Shown here piece after piece: positions 7,527-16,854 of a stretch of 64,000 nucleotides of DNA. Positions within the stretch are counted from its first letter, which is position 1. Each line of letters opens with the position of its first letter. Source of the DNA: Avedoeria sp964651245 (lineage in GTDB: Bacteria > Chloroflexota > Anaerolineae > Epilineales > Epilineaceae). Below the pieces are notes generated by a model, which was not told the origin of the DNA, made no database searches, and saw only the letters and a list, made by a program, of their open reading frames with translations. Both the position numbers and the translations under genes were made by a program. The stretch spans positions 124,001-188,000 of the forward strand of contig CAZYVI010000005.1 in assembly GCA_964651245.1 (NCBI GenBank), in the 5' to 3' direction.

Positions 7527-9404
7527 TCAGCCCCCCGCCCCCGGCCACACCTCCCCGCCCGGGCACGGCAGCGTCCCCGCGATACCGGCGTAGATCGCCT
7601 CGAGCTGGCTGGCGGTCGGGGCCTCGAGGTAGAACTGCGGGCCGGAAACGATTCCGCGCAGCAGGTCGCGGTCGATGTCGTCCCCGAGGCCGATCGCGTA
7701 GAGCTTGCGGCCGTCGCGGGCGCGGGCGGCGGCGGCGCGGACCTCGTCGTCGGTGGCGCTGGCGCGGCCGTCGGTCAGGACGATGACGATGCGCTGGCGG
7801 GCCGGGCCGGCGTCCGCGGGCAGGGCGGCCGCGGCGACGTCGAGGGCGTGGTCGAGGCGGGTGCCGTCGGCGGTGGCGATGGCGTCGATGGCGGCGCGCA
7901 ACGCGGCCGCGTCGGAGGTCAACGGCGCGGCAAGGACAGCCTCGGCGTTGAAGACGACGATGGCGGCGCGGTCGCCGGCCTCGAGCAGATCGACGAAGGC
8001 CCGCGCGGCCGTCTTCGCGGCGTCGATCTTGGCCACGCCGCCGCTCTGCTCGCGCATGCTGCTCGAGGCGTCGATCACGAGGGCGACGTCGGAACGGATG
8101 TCCTTGGGCAGGCAGACGGCGCGGGCGAGGACCGGCAGGTAGACCGTGCCGGGACGCGCCTCGGGCGTGGCGGTGACGGTCGGCGTCGGCGCGGTCGTCG
8201 GGGTATCGCTGGGCGCCGGGGTGGGGCTGACGACGGGGGTGTCGGACGGCGCCGGGGTCGGCGGCTCGGGCGTCGGCGTGGCGGTGGGCGGTTCGCACGG
8301 GCCGGTGACGTCGATCGCGTCGGCCGGCACGGCCGCCGGCGCGGCGGCGCGGCCGCTGGAGTCGGTCAGCGTGACCTGGCTGTCCGCGGTGCGGTTCGGC
8401 GTCTGGCCCAGCGCCGTGGCCGAGACGCGGTAGCTGGCGGTGACGGTCGTGCCGGGCGCCAGGTTCGCCCAGGTGAAGTCGAGCGCCGGGCCGGCCACGG
8501 CTGGCGGCGGGCTGGCCGAGCCGGGCACGAGCTGCAGCGCCGCCGGCAGGACGTCGCGCAGCCGCACGCTGGCCACCGTCACGCCGCGGCCGGCCTCCTG
8601 GAGGTCGCGCACCGCCTGCGGCAGCCGGCCGGCCGGTGCCGTGTAGGCCAGCGTGCGCGGGTTGGCAATGGCGCGGTAGTCGCCGCAGTTGGCGCGCGGG
8701 CCGCTGTTGAAGCAGACCGTGGCGATCTGGATGCCCTTGCCGGCGGCGCCCCCGGCAGCGCGCTGGGCCGCCCCCGGGCACGACGGCACGCTCGGATCGC
8801 AGCCGTCGCCGTAGAGGATCACGATCTCGATCGGCGACAGCGGGCGGCCGGCGGCGTCGCTGCGGACCTTCTCGAACATCTCGACGGCCTCGTCGATCGC
8901 CAGCGGCGGGTTCTCGCCGAGGTCGCCCGCGTCGTAGCGGATGCCGTTTACGGCGCCCTGGGCCTTGCCGACCTGGTCGGTCCAGTCGGACTCGACGGTG
9001 ACCTTGAAGCCGTGCGACAGGACGGCGACCATCGTGCCGGGGATCGTCCAGTCGAGCTCGCCCAGGACGTCGCGGGCGCTCTTGCGCACGTCGGGCAGCA
9101 ACGGTTCGATGGACTGCGAGCGGTCGACGGCAATGATGAGGTGGACCGGCCGGGCCGCCGGGCAGGTGACGGCCACCGTCACGGTGACCGACGCCGTGTC
9201 GCACAGCTGCATCGCGCCGGGGGTGACGGCGTGGCCGATCGCGGCGCCGCAGGCCGACGGCGGCAGGCCGCTGCCGCCCTGCAGTGGCGCCGCGGCGCGC
9301 GCCGGAGCGCGCTCGAGGGCGGTGGCGGACAGGAGGGCCGCCGCGGCGGCCAGCGTCGCGAGGGCGGCGGCGAGCGCGCGCGCCGGGGCAAGGCGGGGGG
9401 TCAT
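7527..9404 (-). CDS. Secreted protein with two von Willebrand A domains
   Basis: A 625-residue protein with an N-terminal signal peptide (RALAAALATLAAAAALLSATA). The first vWA domain begins at LIIAVDRSQS, where the MIDAS-like residues are D-x-S-x-S. A DUF11-like beta segment and a Pro/Thr linker follow, then VYLPVLARAVC, then a second vWA domain with DASSSM and LTDGRAS, ending in TLPCPGG. It is the smallest of three paralogues here (see 9576-13058 and 16855-20343) and lacks their N-terminal propeller. Start set at the ATG preceded by AGGAGG 5 nt upstream. A longer in-frame reading to 9497 lacks a ribosome site. A TACAAT box at 9496-9501 gives a leader of about 85 nt. Probably extracellular adhesion or complex assembly; the ligand is unknown. 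Confidence 0.75.
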   Translation of the reverse strand: MTPRLAPARALAAALATLAAAAALLSATALERAPARAAAPLQGGSGLPPSACGAAIGHAVTPGAMQLCDTASVTVTVAVTCPAARPVHLIIAVDRSQSIEPLLPDVRKSARDVLGELDWTIPGTMVAVLSHGFKVTVESDWTDQVGKAQGAVNGIRYDAGDLGENPPLAIDEAVEMFEKVRSDAAGRPLSPIEIVILYGDGCDPSVPSCPGAAQRAAGGAAGKGIQIATVCFNSGPRANCGDYRAIANPRTLAYTAPAGRLPQAVRDLQEAGRGVTVASVRLRDVLPAALQLVPGSASPPPAVAGPALDFTWANLAPGTTVTASYRVSATALGQTPNRTADSQVTLTDSSGRAAAPAAVPADAIDVTGPCEPPTATPTPEPPTPAPSDTPVVSPTPAPSDTPTTAPTPTVTATPEARPGTVYLPVLARAVCLPKDIRSDVALVIDASSSMREQSGGVAKIDAAKTAARAFVDLLEAGDRAAIVVFNAEAVLAAPLTSDAAALRAAIDAIATADGTRLDHALDVAAAALPADAGPARQRIVIVLTDGRASATDDEVRAAAARARDGRKLYAIGLGDDIDRDLLRGIVSGPQFYLEAPTASQLEAIYAGIAGTLPCPGGEVWPGAGG

Positions 9405-9575
9405 CGCGGCCTCCTGCGGCTCGGCACGACGGCGCCGGGCGGCGGCGCCGTGCCGTCGAGTCGGCGCCGCGGCTCGACCGTGGCGCCGGCCGCCCATTGT
9501 ACCGCGGCGGGCAGGCGCGATGCGCGGCGGCGGAGGAAGCCGGCGTTAAGGTCGGCTAACGTGGTCGCCCCATCA

Positions 9576-12500
9576 TCACGGGCACGGGATCACGCCGGCC
9601 ACGGCGCGGTAGACGCGGGCCAGGTCCTCGGCGCCGGGCGCCTGGTAGAAGTGGCGCGGCGACGTGGCCACCAGCTGCAGCAGCGCGGGATCGACGTCGG
9701 GCCCGAGGCCGATCGTGAACAGCGTCACCCCGGCCCGCTTGGCGGCGTCGGCGGCGGCGACGACGCGGCCGACCGTCGAGCGCGTCGGCTGGCCGTCGGT
9801 CATCAGCACGATGACCGGCCGCGCGGCGCTGCGCCGGCTCGGCCCGCGCAGCTCGGCGCGGGCGGCGTCGAGGCCGGCGTCGATGCGCGTGCCGGGGGCC
9901 ATCGGCAGCTCGGCCAGCGCGGTTCGCAGCGCGGCGCCGTTGCCGGTCAGGCCGACCCGCAGCCGGGCGTCGTCGTCGAACGTCACCAGCGCCACGTGGT
10001 CATAGCGCAGGTCCATCAGCCCGACAAAGCTCAGCGCCGCCTGCCGGGCCGCCTCGATCTTCGTCACGCCGCCGGCCGAGGTCGACACCGCCATCGAGGT
10101 CGAGGTGTCGAGGACGAGGACGATGTCGGCCAGGCGCTGGCCGGGCTTGCAGCGGTTCACGACGGCGTAGGGCAGGTAGATGTCCTCCGGCGGCCGCGGC
10201 GTGCGGGTGGCGGTGCGGGTCGGCGTGACGGTCGGGGTGGCGGTGGCCGTCGGCGTCGCCGTCGGGGCGGCGGTGGCCGTGGCCTGCGGCGTCGGCGTGA
10301 CCGTCGGCGTCGGCGTCTCGGTCGGCGTCGCGCTGGCGATCGGGGTCGGGACGATGACGCGCACCAGCGGCACCGGGAACTGGGCCTCGCCGACGCGGCC
10401 GGTGCCGTCGGTGTGGCGGGTGCGGGCGTCGACGTTCGTCGGGATCGTGCCGCCGCCGGTCGGGCGGGCCTGGTAGGACAGCCGGAAGCCGGGCAGGTTG
10501 ACCTGGCCGAGCCGCCAGGTGAGGGTCCGGCTGGCCGCGTCCCACTCCGGCTCGCTCGGCCGGCCCGAGCCCGGCACGAAGTCGACGTTGGGCGGCAGGA
10601 CGTCGGTGACGATGGCGTCGCGGAAGAGCGGCACGGCGCCGATGCGGCCGGCGATGCGGTTGAAGATGTCGCCCAGCTCGGCCTCGGTCGGGCTGACGAA
10701 GAAGTCGTCGGGTCCGCTGGCGATCCGCCCCAGCGTGTCGGCGTCGATGTCGCTGCCGAGGCCGATCGTGAAGACCTGGATCTGCAGCCGCCGCGCCTCG
10801 GCGATCACGCCGTCGATCTGGCCGAGGTCGTTGAGGCCGCTGGTGTGGCGGCCGTCGCTGAGCATGACGATGACGGGCTGGGCGCCGGTGCGCGCCGAGG
10901 CGGTGACGGTCTTGATCGCCTCGTCGAGGCCGGCGACCAGGTTCGTCCCGCCGCTGGCGCCGATGCCGGCGATGGCCCGGATGGCGGTCGGTCGGTCGGC
11001 GGTGAGGTTCTGGACGCGCGACGCGTCGGTGCTGAACGTGACGACGCCGAAGCGCGACCCCGCCCCGCCGCGCACCACGAACGTCGCCGCGGCGTCGCGG
11101 GCCGCCTGCATCTTGCTGCCGAGCATCGAGCCCGAGTTGTCGATCGAGAGCACGATGTCGGCCGCGGGCGGCGGTTCGGGGCAGACGCCATCGACGACGA
11201 GCTGGATCTCGATCGTCTGCCCGAGCTGGATCTCGGCCGGCTGGGCGGCCTTGCTGGACACCAGCTGGCAGCCGTTGTCGGTGAGGTTGGGCAGCGGGCC
11301 CCCGCGCGCGCCCAGGGCGTAGACCCGAACGGCGTCGTTGCGGTCGGCGACGTAGAGCCGGCCGTCGCCGTCGAGCGCCAGGTCGGTCGGGACGTCGCTC
11401 GTGGTGCCGACCGGCGCGGCGGTGACGAGGGTGCCGTCGGGCTGCCAGCCGAACACCCAGCCGTTGCGGGTCAGGACGTAGGCGCTGCCGTCCGGCCCGG
11501 CCGCCACGCGCTGCGCGCCGGCGATGACCGGCACGGTGCGCTGCAGCGTCCCGTCGCGGGCGAAGACCACCAGCGTGGCCGCGCTGCGGTCGACGAGGAA
11601 GACGTGATCGGCGGAGAGCGCGATGTCGAAGGCGGCCAGGTAGCCGCCGCCATCGAGCCGGAACGAGCCGACGGCCGCCAAGCCGCGGTCGAGGATGAAG
11701 ACGCGCTGCCCGAGCGAGTCGAGGGCCGCCAAGCGGTCGCCGTAGGCGGCGATGGCGGTGATCCAGGAACCGACGGGCGGCAACCACTCGGCCGCCCAGC
11801 TGCCGTCGGGCGCCAGGCGGCGAACGGCGCCGGTCTCCCACAGCACGTAGGGGTCGTCGCCGGCCGTCGCCACGTCGATCGGCGGCGTGAGCTCCTCGCG
11901 CCGCAGCGGGGCGCCGGGGGGGATCGGGGTGCCGAGGACGGGCAGGACCGACGGGTCGAACGGGACGTCGCGCTCGGGGGCGCCGCCCAGGCTCCAGAGC
12001 TGGACGCGCGGCGCCGCATCGCCGATCAGCGCGCGGTCGCCGACGGCGATGCGGCTGGGCTGCAGCAGCAGACCGAACGTCAGCCGCTGCTGGAGCTCGA
12101 GCAGGCCGAGGTCGGGGACGCGGATCAGGCCGTCCGGCGCCACCGCGGCATAGGCGACGCGGGCGCTGGTCACCTCGACGTCGCTGACGTCGTCGAACGG
12201 CAGCCGGGCCACGGTGTTGTTGAGCTCATCGCCCAGGATCAAACCGGCCCGCGGCGCGCCGACCAGGAAACGGGCGTTGTTGCCGCTGCGGGCGATGAGG
12301 CCGCCGGTGCGGATCGCCGCCAGCTGGTACTGCGCCAGGGCGGTGTTCGACCCCGACGCGACGTAGTACTCGCGTCCGTCGCGCGGGTCGGCGAGGTCGA
12401 ACGTCGGCACCTGGCCGGTGGGGCCGATGCCGTCGCCGCGGTACATCAGGCCCTCGGGCTCGCTCACCCGGTTCTGGACCGCCATCGTCCGCAGCCGCGT

Positions 12501-13058
12501 CCCGTCGGGCTGGAAGGCGTGCACCTGCTGGTCGCCGCGCGAGACGACGAAGATCTCGTCGCGCACGACCTCGAGGCCCTGCGGGTCGTCCACGGGCCAG
12601 CTGGCCAGCGGCACCCCGGCGCCCGAGACGACCTGGACGCGATCGTTGCCGGTGTCGGCGACGACGAGACGACCGTCGGCCAGGTAGTCGACGTCGCGCG
12701 GCCGGCGGAAGCTCCCCGGCTGGCTGCCGTCGCGGCCGACGGTCCTGACGAAGGCGCCGTCGCGGTCGTAGATGCGGACGGTGCCCGACGTGACGTCGGT
12801 GACCGCGAGCTGCGCGGCCGAGGCGTGCCGGCCGATTCCGCCGCTCTCGTGGCCGGCCGGCCACTCGAGCGACTCGTAGAGGACCATCCCCTGGCTGCGC
12901 CACTCGGCCACCAGGCTGGCGCCGGGCGCGCCCTGCGCCGCCGGCGCCGCGGCGCCCGGCGCCGGCGCGCGGCCGACGGCGGCGGCGGCGAGGCCGAGCG
13001 CACACAGCGCCGCAGCGGCGGTGCGCGGTGTGCGGGCAGGGCTGCGGGGGGGGATCAA
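9576..13058 (-). CDS. Secreted NHL-type beta-propeller protein with two vWA domains
   Basis: About 1160 residues from a TTG start at 13058. Order: signal peptide (TAAAALCALGLAAAAVG), NHL/SMP-30-like propeller repeats (RPRDVDYLADGRLVVADTGN is typical) to about residue 600, a cysteine pair, vWA 1 (IVLSIDNSGSM), a DUF11-like segment, a Pro/Thr linker, IYLPYAVVNRC, vWA 2 (VLVLDTSTSM, LMTDGQPT) and a terminal VIPCP. The frame is open to an ATG at 13175, but a promoter (TTGCGG-N17-TACCCT, 13134-13162) lies inside that extension, so I prefer the TTG, which has GGAG about 10 nt upstream. Closest relative in the window is 16855-20343. Function unknown; calcium- or magnesium-dependent surface binding is an inference from the MIDAS motifs. 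Confidence 0.75.
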   Translation of the reverse strand: MIPPRSPARTPRTAAAALCALGLAAAAVGRAPAPGAAAPAAQGAPGASLVAEWRSQGMVLYESLEWPAGHESGGIGRHASAAQLAVTDVTSGTVRIYDRDGAFVRTVGRDGSQPGSFRRPRDVDYLADGRLVVADTGNDRVQVVSGAGVPLASWPVDDPQGLEVVRDEIFVVSRGDQQVHAFQPDGTRLRTMAVQNRVSEPEGLMYRGDGIGPTGQVPTFDLADPRDGREYYVASGSNTALAQYQLAAIRTGGLIARSGNNARFLVGAPRAGLILGDELNNTVARLPFDDVSDVEVTSARVAYAAVAPDGLIRVPDLGLLELQQRLTFGLLLQPSRIAVGDRALIGDAAPRVQLWSLGGAPERDVPFDPSVLPVLGTPIPPGAPLRREELTPPIDVATAGDDPYVLWETGAVRRLAPDGSWAAEWLPPVGSWITAIAAYGDRLAALDSLGQRVFILDRGLAAVGSFRLDGGGYLAAFDIALSADHVFLVDRSAATLVVFARDGTLQRTVPVIAGAQRVAAGPDGSAYVLTRNGWVFGWQPDGTLVTAAPVGTTSDVPTDLALDGDGRLYVADRNDAVRVYALGARGGPLPNLTDNGCQLVSSKAAQPAEIQLGQTIEIQLVVDGVCPEPPPAADIVLSIDNSGSMLGSKMQAARDAAATFVVRGGAGSRFGVVTFSTDASRVQNLTADRPTAIRAIAGIGASGGTNLVAGLDEAIKTVTASARTGAQPVIVMLSDGRHTSGLNDLGQIDGVIAEARRLQIQVFTIGLGSDIDADTLGRIASGPDDFFVSPTEAELGDIFNRIAGRIGAVPLFRDAIVTDVLPPNVDFVPGSGRPSEPEWDAASRTLTWRLGQVNLPGFRLSYQARPTGGGTIPTNVDARTRHTDGTGRVGEAQFPVPLVRVIVPTPIASATPTETPTPTVTPTPQATATAAPTATPTATATPTVTPTRTATRTPRPPEDIYLPYAVVNRCKPGQRLADIVLVLDTSTSMAVSTSAGGVTKIEAARQAALSFVGLMDLRYDHVALVTFDDDARLRVGLTGNGAALRTALAELPMAPGTRIDAGLDAARAELRGPSRRSAARPVIVLMTDGQPTRSTVGRVVAAADAAKRAGVTLFTIGLGPDVDPALLQLVATSPRHFYQAPGAEDLARVYRAVAGVIPCP

Positions 13059-13133
13059 CGGGGGCGACTCCGGGGCAAGGAGTGCGACGTCGCCGCGGCG
13101 GTCCGCGTTACGCGGGCGCTGGGCGGCCGGCGA

Positions 13134-13162
13134 AGGGTAGCGCGAGGGGCGGGGGGCCGCAA
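13134..13162 (-). promoter_or_regulatory. Promoter of the large vWA/propeller gene
   Basis: On the minus strand TTGCGG (13162-13157) and TACCCT (13139-13134) are 17 bp apart, nearly identical to the gdhA promoter. It excludes the ATG at 13175 as start and leaves a leader of about 70 nt before the TTG at 13058. Confidence 0.5.
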
Positions 13163-13176
13163 TCGAGCGGCCCATC

Positions 13177-13182
13177 TATAAT
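13177..13182 (+). promoter_or_regulatory. -10 element of the amrB-like gene (leaderless type)
   Basis: A perfect TATAAT lies 9 nt before the ATG at 13192, with no ribosome site. It overlaps the divergent promoter region of the vWA gene. Confidence 0.45.
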
Positions 13183-13191
13183 CGGCCGGCG

Positions 13192-14469
13192 ATGGCTGCC
13201 GTCTCCGATCCGCCCCTCAAGCTCCGCCCTGTGCCGATCGAGGTGGCGCAGATCCAGGGCCGCGCCGCGCTCGTGTTCGTCGACCCGGCGCGGCTGGCCG
13301 GTCGGCCGGTCGTGCTGCCGCTGGCGTTCGCGCCGATCGTCCAGCTGCTCGACGGCTCACGCGACCGGACCCGGCTGGCGATCGACCTGGCGCAGCGCGA
13401 CGATGGCGGCTGGCCGGACGACGTGATCGACGGCGTCCTGGACCACCTCGACCGCGCCTTCCTGCTCGACAACCCGGCCAGCGCCGCGGCGCTCGGCCGG
13501 GCCGTAGCCGCCTTTCGCGACCTGCCGCACCGACCGCCGGCCCACGCCGACGCCGTCTACCCGGCGGCCGGCGATGCGCTCGCGCGGCTGCTCGACGGCT
13601 TCCTGGCCGGCGTGGGCGGGCGCCCCATCGGGGACGAGCGGGCGGGCGCAGGATCGCTGGGTGACGGATCGGAAGCGGACGAGATCGCGTGGCCGTTTGC
13701 GTTCTTCAGCCCGCACATCGACTACGCCCGCGGCGGCCTGGTGTACGCGGCGGTCTGGGAGCGGGCGCGGGCGGCGGTCGAGGCGGCCGAGGTGGCGGTG
13801 CTGATCGGCACCGACCACCAGGGTCCGCCCGGCAGCTGGACGCTGACCGAGCAGCACTACGCCACGCCCTATGGCCCGCTCCCCACGGCGCGCGCCGCGG
13901 TGGCGGCGCTGGCCGAGGCGGTCGGCGCCGAGCACGCCTTCGCCGGCGAGCTGCGGCACCGCGAGGAGCACGCGCTCGAGCTCGTGGCGGTCTGGCTGCA
14001 CCACATGCGCGGCGGCCGGCCGATCGAGGTCGTGCCGGTGCTGGTGGGCGGCTTCGACCACTTCGAGGCGGCCCCCGACGAGCCCGAGCGCGACCCGACG
14101 GTCCAAGCCGCCGTGGCCGCGCTGCGGGCGGTGATCGCGGGCCGCAAGGCGCTGGTGATCGCCTCGGGCGACCTGTCGCACGTCGGGCCGGCGTTCGGCC
14201 AGCTGCCGATGACGGCCGACGACATGGCGACGCTCCACGCCGACGACCACGCGCTGCTCGAGCGGCTGTGCGCGGGCGACCGGGCCGGCTTTTTGGCCCC
14301 GATCCAGCACAGCGCGAACCGGACGAACATCTGCGGCGTCGCCCCGTTCTGGCTGACGATGGCCGTGGCCGAGGCCACCGGCGGCGAGCTGATCGACTAC
14401 GACCAGTGCCCGGCCGACGACGAGGGCACCTCGTGGGTCAGCATCGGCGGCGTGGTGCTGCACCGGTGA
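13192..14469 (+). CDS. amrB: AmmeMemoRadiSam system protein B (Memo-like)
   Basis: A 425-residue protein. The C-terminal about 270 residues match the Memo/AmrB fold related to class III extradiol dioxygenases, with FFSPHIDYARGG, LIGTDHQGP, EHALELVAVWL, ASGDLSHVGPAFG and NICGVAPFW, including the metal-site-like histidines. The N-terminal about 150 residues are an additional module found in longer bacterial versions. Biochemical role is uncertain; in other genomes the family sits with a radical SAM protein and an AMMECR1 protein, neither of which is in this window. It is followed without a gap (GTGA overlap) by ogt. Confidence 0.85.
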   Translation: MAAVSDPPLKLRPVPIEVAQIQGRAALVFVDPARLAGRPVVLPLAFAPIVQLLDGSRDRTRLAIDLAQRDDGGWPDDVIDGVLDHLDRAFLLDNPASAAALGRAVAAFRDLPHRPPAHADAVYPAAGDALARLLDGFLAGVGGRPIGDERAGAGSLGDGSEADEIAWPFAFFSPHIDYARGGLVYAAVWERARAAVEAAEVAVLIGTDHQGPPGSWTLTEQHYATPYGPLPTARAAVAALAEAVGAEHAFAGELRHREEHALELVAVWLHHMRGGRPIEVVPVLVGGFDHFEAAPDEPERDPTVQAAVAALRAVIAGRKALVIASGDLSHVGPAFGQLPMTADDMATLHADDHALLERLCAGDRAGFLAPIQHSANRTNICGVAPFWLTMAVAEATGGELIDYDQCPADDEGTSWVSIGGVVLHR

Positions 14470-15074
14470 GCGGCGCGCGCGCGGCGGCGCACGATGCGCC
14501 GGGGATGCCGCCGGACCACCGGCGCGACGCGGTGATCGCCACGCCGTTCGGCCCGTTCCGACTGGCGGTCGACGACGCCGGCCGGCTGGTGCGGGCGGAC
14601 TTCGTCGACGGGGCGGACGAGGGGCTGGAGGACGGCGGTGGAGCCGCGGGCGCTGTTGCGGGCGCTGCGGCGCTCGATGCCGCGGATGGCCGCCGTGCCA
14701 TCGACGACGCGGCGGCCGCGGCGCTCGCCCGGGCCGTCGCCCAGCTGACGGCCTACTTCGCCGGCACGCCGACCGACTTCGACCTGCCCGTAGCGCCCGA
14801 CGGCACCGCCTTCGAGCGCCGCGTCTGGGCGCAGCTCCAGACGATCCCGTACGGCCGGACGACGAGCTACGGCGCCGTTGCCGCCGCGATCGGCGAACCG
14901 CCCGACGCGGCCCGCGCCGTCGGCGCCGCCAACGCCCGCAACCCGATCGCCGTCGTCATCCCGTGCCACCGGGTGATCGGGGCCGACGGGGCGCTGGTGG
15001 GCTACGCCGCGGGCCTGGCGCGCAAGCGGGGGCTGCTGGCGCTGGAGCAGGGACAGGCGACGCTGGGGTGGTGA
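14466..15074 (+). CDS. ogt: Methylated-DNA--[protein]-cysteine S-methyltransferase
   Basis: This 202-residue suicide repair protein transfers alkyl groups from O6-alkylguanine to its own cysteine. The active site VIPCHRVIGADG is near residue 165, with the helix-turn-helix segment IPYGRTTSYGAVAAAIG before it. The N-terminal part contains an Ala/Gly-rich insertion around residues 55-75. Start taken as the GTG overlapping the amrB stop (GTGA, 14466-14469), giving coupled translation. An in-frame ATG at 14505 is an alternative. Confidence 0.9.
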   Translation: MSGARAAAHDAPGMPPDHRRDAVIATPFGPFRLAVDDAGRLVRADFVDGADEGLEDGGGAAGAVAGAAALDAADGRRAIDDAAAAALARAVAQLTAYFAGTPTDFDLPVAPDGTAFERRVWAQLQTIPYGRTTSYGAVAAAIGEPPDAARAVGAANARNPIAVVIPCHRVIGADGALVGYAAGLARKRGLLALEQGQATLGW

Positions 15075-15093
15075 GCGGGGCGGGGTGCGTCCG

Positions 15094-15771
15094 CTACGGG
15101 ATGTACTGCTCCTCGATGGCGAGGATGACGCCGTCCTCGGCGGTGACATGCACCGGGTTCGCGGTCAGCTGCCCATCGCCCGACCGGCTCGGCGGGACGC
15201 CGAAGCCGAAGCGGGCGGCGCCGGCGACGGGGGTGCCGGCGAACCAGCCCGCGAGGTCGTCGGGACCGACGCGCAGCAGGCCGGTCTGACCCGACGCCTC
15301 GCCGTCCGCGATCAGCTCGATGGACGCCTTCGGCGACAACGGCAGCGTCACCGTCGTCGCGTCGAGGTTGCGGATGTAGAAGCCGTTGGGCAGCTCGCCC
15401 AGGTAGGTCGTGTGGCCGTCGGCGATCGATGCCGCTTCTCCCAAGAAGACGGCCGGGTCGAGGACGAGCTGGGGCGGCGGCCCCGGCTCGAGCGCGACGA
15501 GGAAGGCCAAGTGACGTCCGTCGCGCATCTCGGTCGGCGTGGCGTCGTACGGCTCGGCCCGGCCGGTGGCGAAGACATCGGGTCCGGGCAGCTCCAGCCC
15601 GGCTTCCAGGGTCGGTGCGGCGGCAGGCTCGCCCGCTGTCGCGGTGCCGTTGGGCACGGCGGGCGGGGCGACCGGCCGCTGGCACGCGGCCCCACAGAGC
15701 CCGAGAACCGCCGCCAGGACCTGCATCCGTCCGCTCCGATGGCCGCTGCGCACGCTCCGATTCATGCTCAT
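15094..15771 (-). CDS. Small secreted or lipoprotein of unknown function
   Basis: 225 residues, beginning with a basic stretch and a hydrophobic segment ending in CGAACQR, which resembles a weak lipobox. The mature part has no motif I recognise. It contains DDLAGWFAG and ends in AIEEQYIP. The ATG at 15771 overlaps the gap stop (ATGA), so it is translationally coupled to gap and likely cotranscribed. It converges on ogt with a 19 bp gap. The gene reads as real from its coupling and its mixed composition, but no function is proposed. Confidence 0.55.
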   Translation of the reverse strand: MSMNRSVRSGHRSGRMQVLAAVLGLCGAACQRPVAPPAVPNGTATAGEPAAAPTLEAGLELPGPDVFATGRAEPYDATPTEMRDGRHLAFLVALEPGPPPQLVLDPAVFLGEAASIADGHTTYLGELPNGFYIRNLDATTVTLPLSPKASIELIADGEASGQTGLLRVGPDDLAGWFAGTPVAGAARFGFGVPPSRSGDGQLTANPVHVTAEDGVILAIEEQYIP

Positions 15772-16787
15772 GGTCTGGCTCCGATGTAGTCGACGAGGTC
15801 CATCACCCGCCCGGCATACCCCCACTCGTTGTCGTACCACGCCACGACCTTGGCGACGCGGCCGCTGCCGCCGAGCACCATCGTGCTCGGCAGGTCGACG
15901 ACGGCCGACTCGGGGCGGCCGATGACGTCCGACGAGACGATCTCGTCGTCGGTCGCGGCCAAGACGCCGCGGTACGACGCATCGGCCGCGGCGGCGCGGA
16001 AGGCGGCGTTGAGCGCGGCGGCATCGACGGGACGGCCGAGCTCGGCCACGACGTCGATGACCGAGCCGTCGGGCACCGGGACGCGGTAGGCCATGCCGTC
16101 GACCTTGCCGGCCAGATGGGGCAGGACGAGGCCGATCGCCTTGGCCGCGCCGGTCGAGGTCGGGACGATGTTGAGCGCCGCGGCGCGGCCGCGCCGGCCC
16201 TTGGCGGCGACGTCGACGAGGGCCTGCGAGCCGGTGTAGGCGTGGACGGTCGAGACCATCGCCCAGGTCACGCCGAACGCCTCGTCGAGGGTGCGCAGGA
16301 CGGGGGCAAGGCAGTTCGTCGTGCAGCTGGCGTTCGAGATGAGGTGGTGCGCGGCGGGGTCGTAGGCCGCCTCGTTGACGCCCATGCAGACCGTCACGTC
16401 GGCGCCGTCGTCCTTGGCCGGGGCGGTCAGGACGACGCGCTTCGCACCGGCCGTGACGTGCTTGGCCATCCCGTCGCGCGCCTCGAACACCCCGGTGGCC
16501 TCGACGACGATGTCGACGCCCAGGTCGGCCCACGGCAGCAGCGCCGGGTCGCGCTGCTGCAGCGCCTTGATCTCGCGCCCGCCGGCCCGCAGCCAGCCCT
16601 CGCCCGAGGCGATGTCGGCCGGCGGCGCCGGGTGGACCGAGTCGTAGCGCAGGGCGTAGGCCAGCTGGTCGAGCGGCGCCAGGTCGTTGATGGCGACGAT
16701 CTCGACATCGCGCGGATCGTGCAGCCAGTGGCGCAGGACCATCTCGCCGATCCGGCCGAGGCCGTTGATGGCGACGCGGGTGGGCAT
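15768..16787 (-). CDS. gap: Glyceraldehyde-3-phosphate dehydrogenase, type I
   Basis: A 339-residue glycolytic enzyme. NAD-binding INGLGRIGEMVLR is at the N-terminus with the adenosine-binding aspartate in AINDLAP. The catalytic cysteine lies in SNASCTTNCLAP near residue 154, and the histidine in STVHAYTG. NIVPTSTGAAKA and WYDNEWGYAGRVMDLV complete the family pattern. A TATCAT box at 16826-16831 and GGAG before the ATG give a short leader of about 30 nt. No other glycolytic genes flank it here. Confidence 0.95.
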   Translation of the reverse strand: MPTRVAINGLGRIGEMVLRHWLHDPRDVEIVAINDLAPLDQLAYALRYDSVHPAPPADIASGEGWLRAGGREIKALQQRDPALLPWADLGVDIVVEATGVFEARDGMAKHVTAGAKRVVLTAPAKDDGADVTVCMGVNEAAYDPAAHHLISNASCTTNCLAPVLRTLDEAFGVTWAMVSTVHAYTGSQALVDVAAKGRRGRAAALNIVPTSTGAAKAIGLVLPHLAGKVDGMAYRVPVPDGSVIDVVAELGRPVDAAALNAAFRAAAADASYRGVLAATDDEIVSSDVIGRPESAVVDLPSTMVLGGSGRVAKVVAWYDNEWGYAGRVMDLVDYIGARP

Positions 16788-16825
16788 GGCGGACTCCAGG
16801 TGCCGAGGTGTGAGGCGGGGCGGTG

Positions 16826-16831
16826 ATGATA
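16826..16831 (-). promoter_or_regulatory. -10 element of gap
   Basis: TATCAT on the minus strand about 40 bp before the gap ATG. It stands out in an otherwise GC-rich 65 bp spacer. No clear -35. Confidence 0.35.
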
Positions 16832-16854
16832 GCCCGACCGCCCCGCCCGCACCG

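Noticed and set aside
7488..13181. Very long plus-strand open frame (over 1800 codons) opposite the vWA genes
   Set aside because: It is an antisense shadow of two well-supported minus-strand genes; the translation is Arg/Gly/Ala/Val-rich and has no domain.
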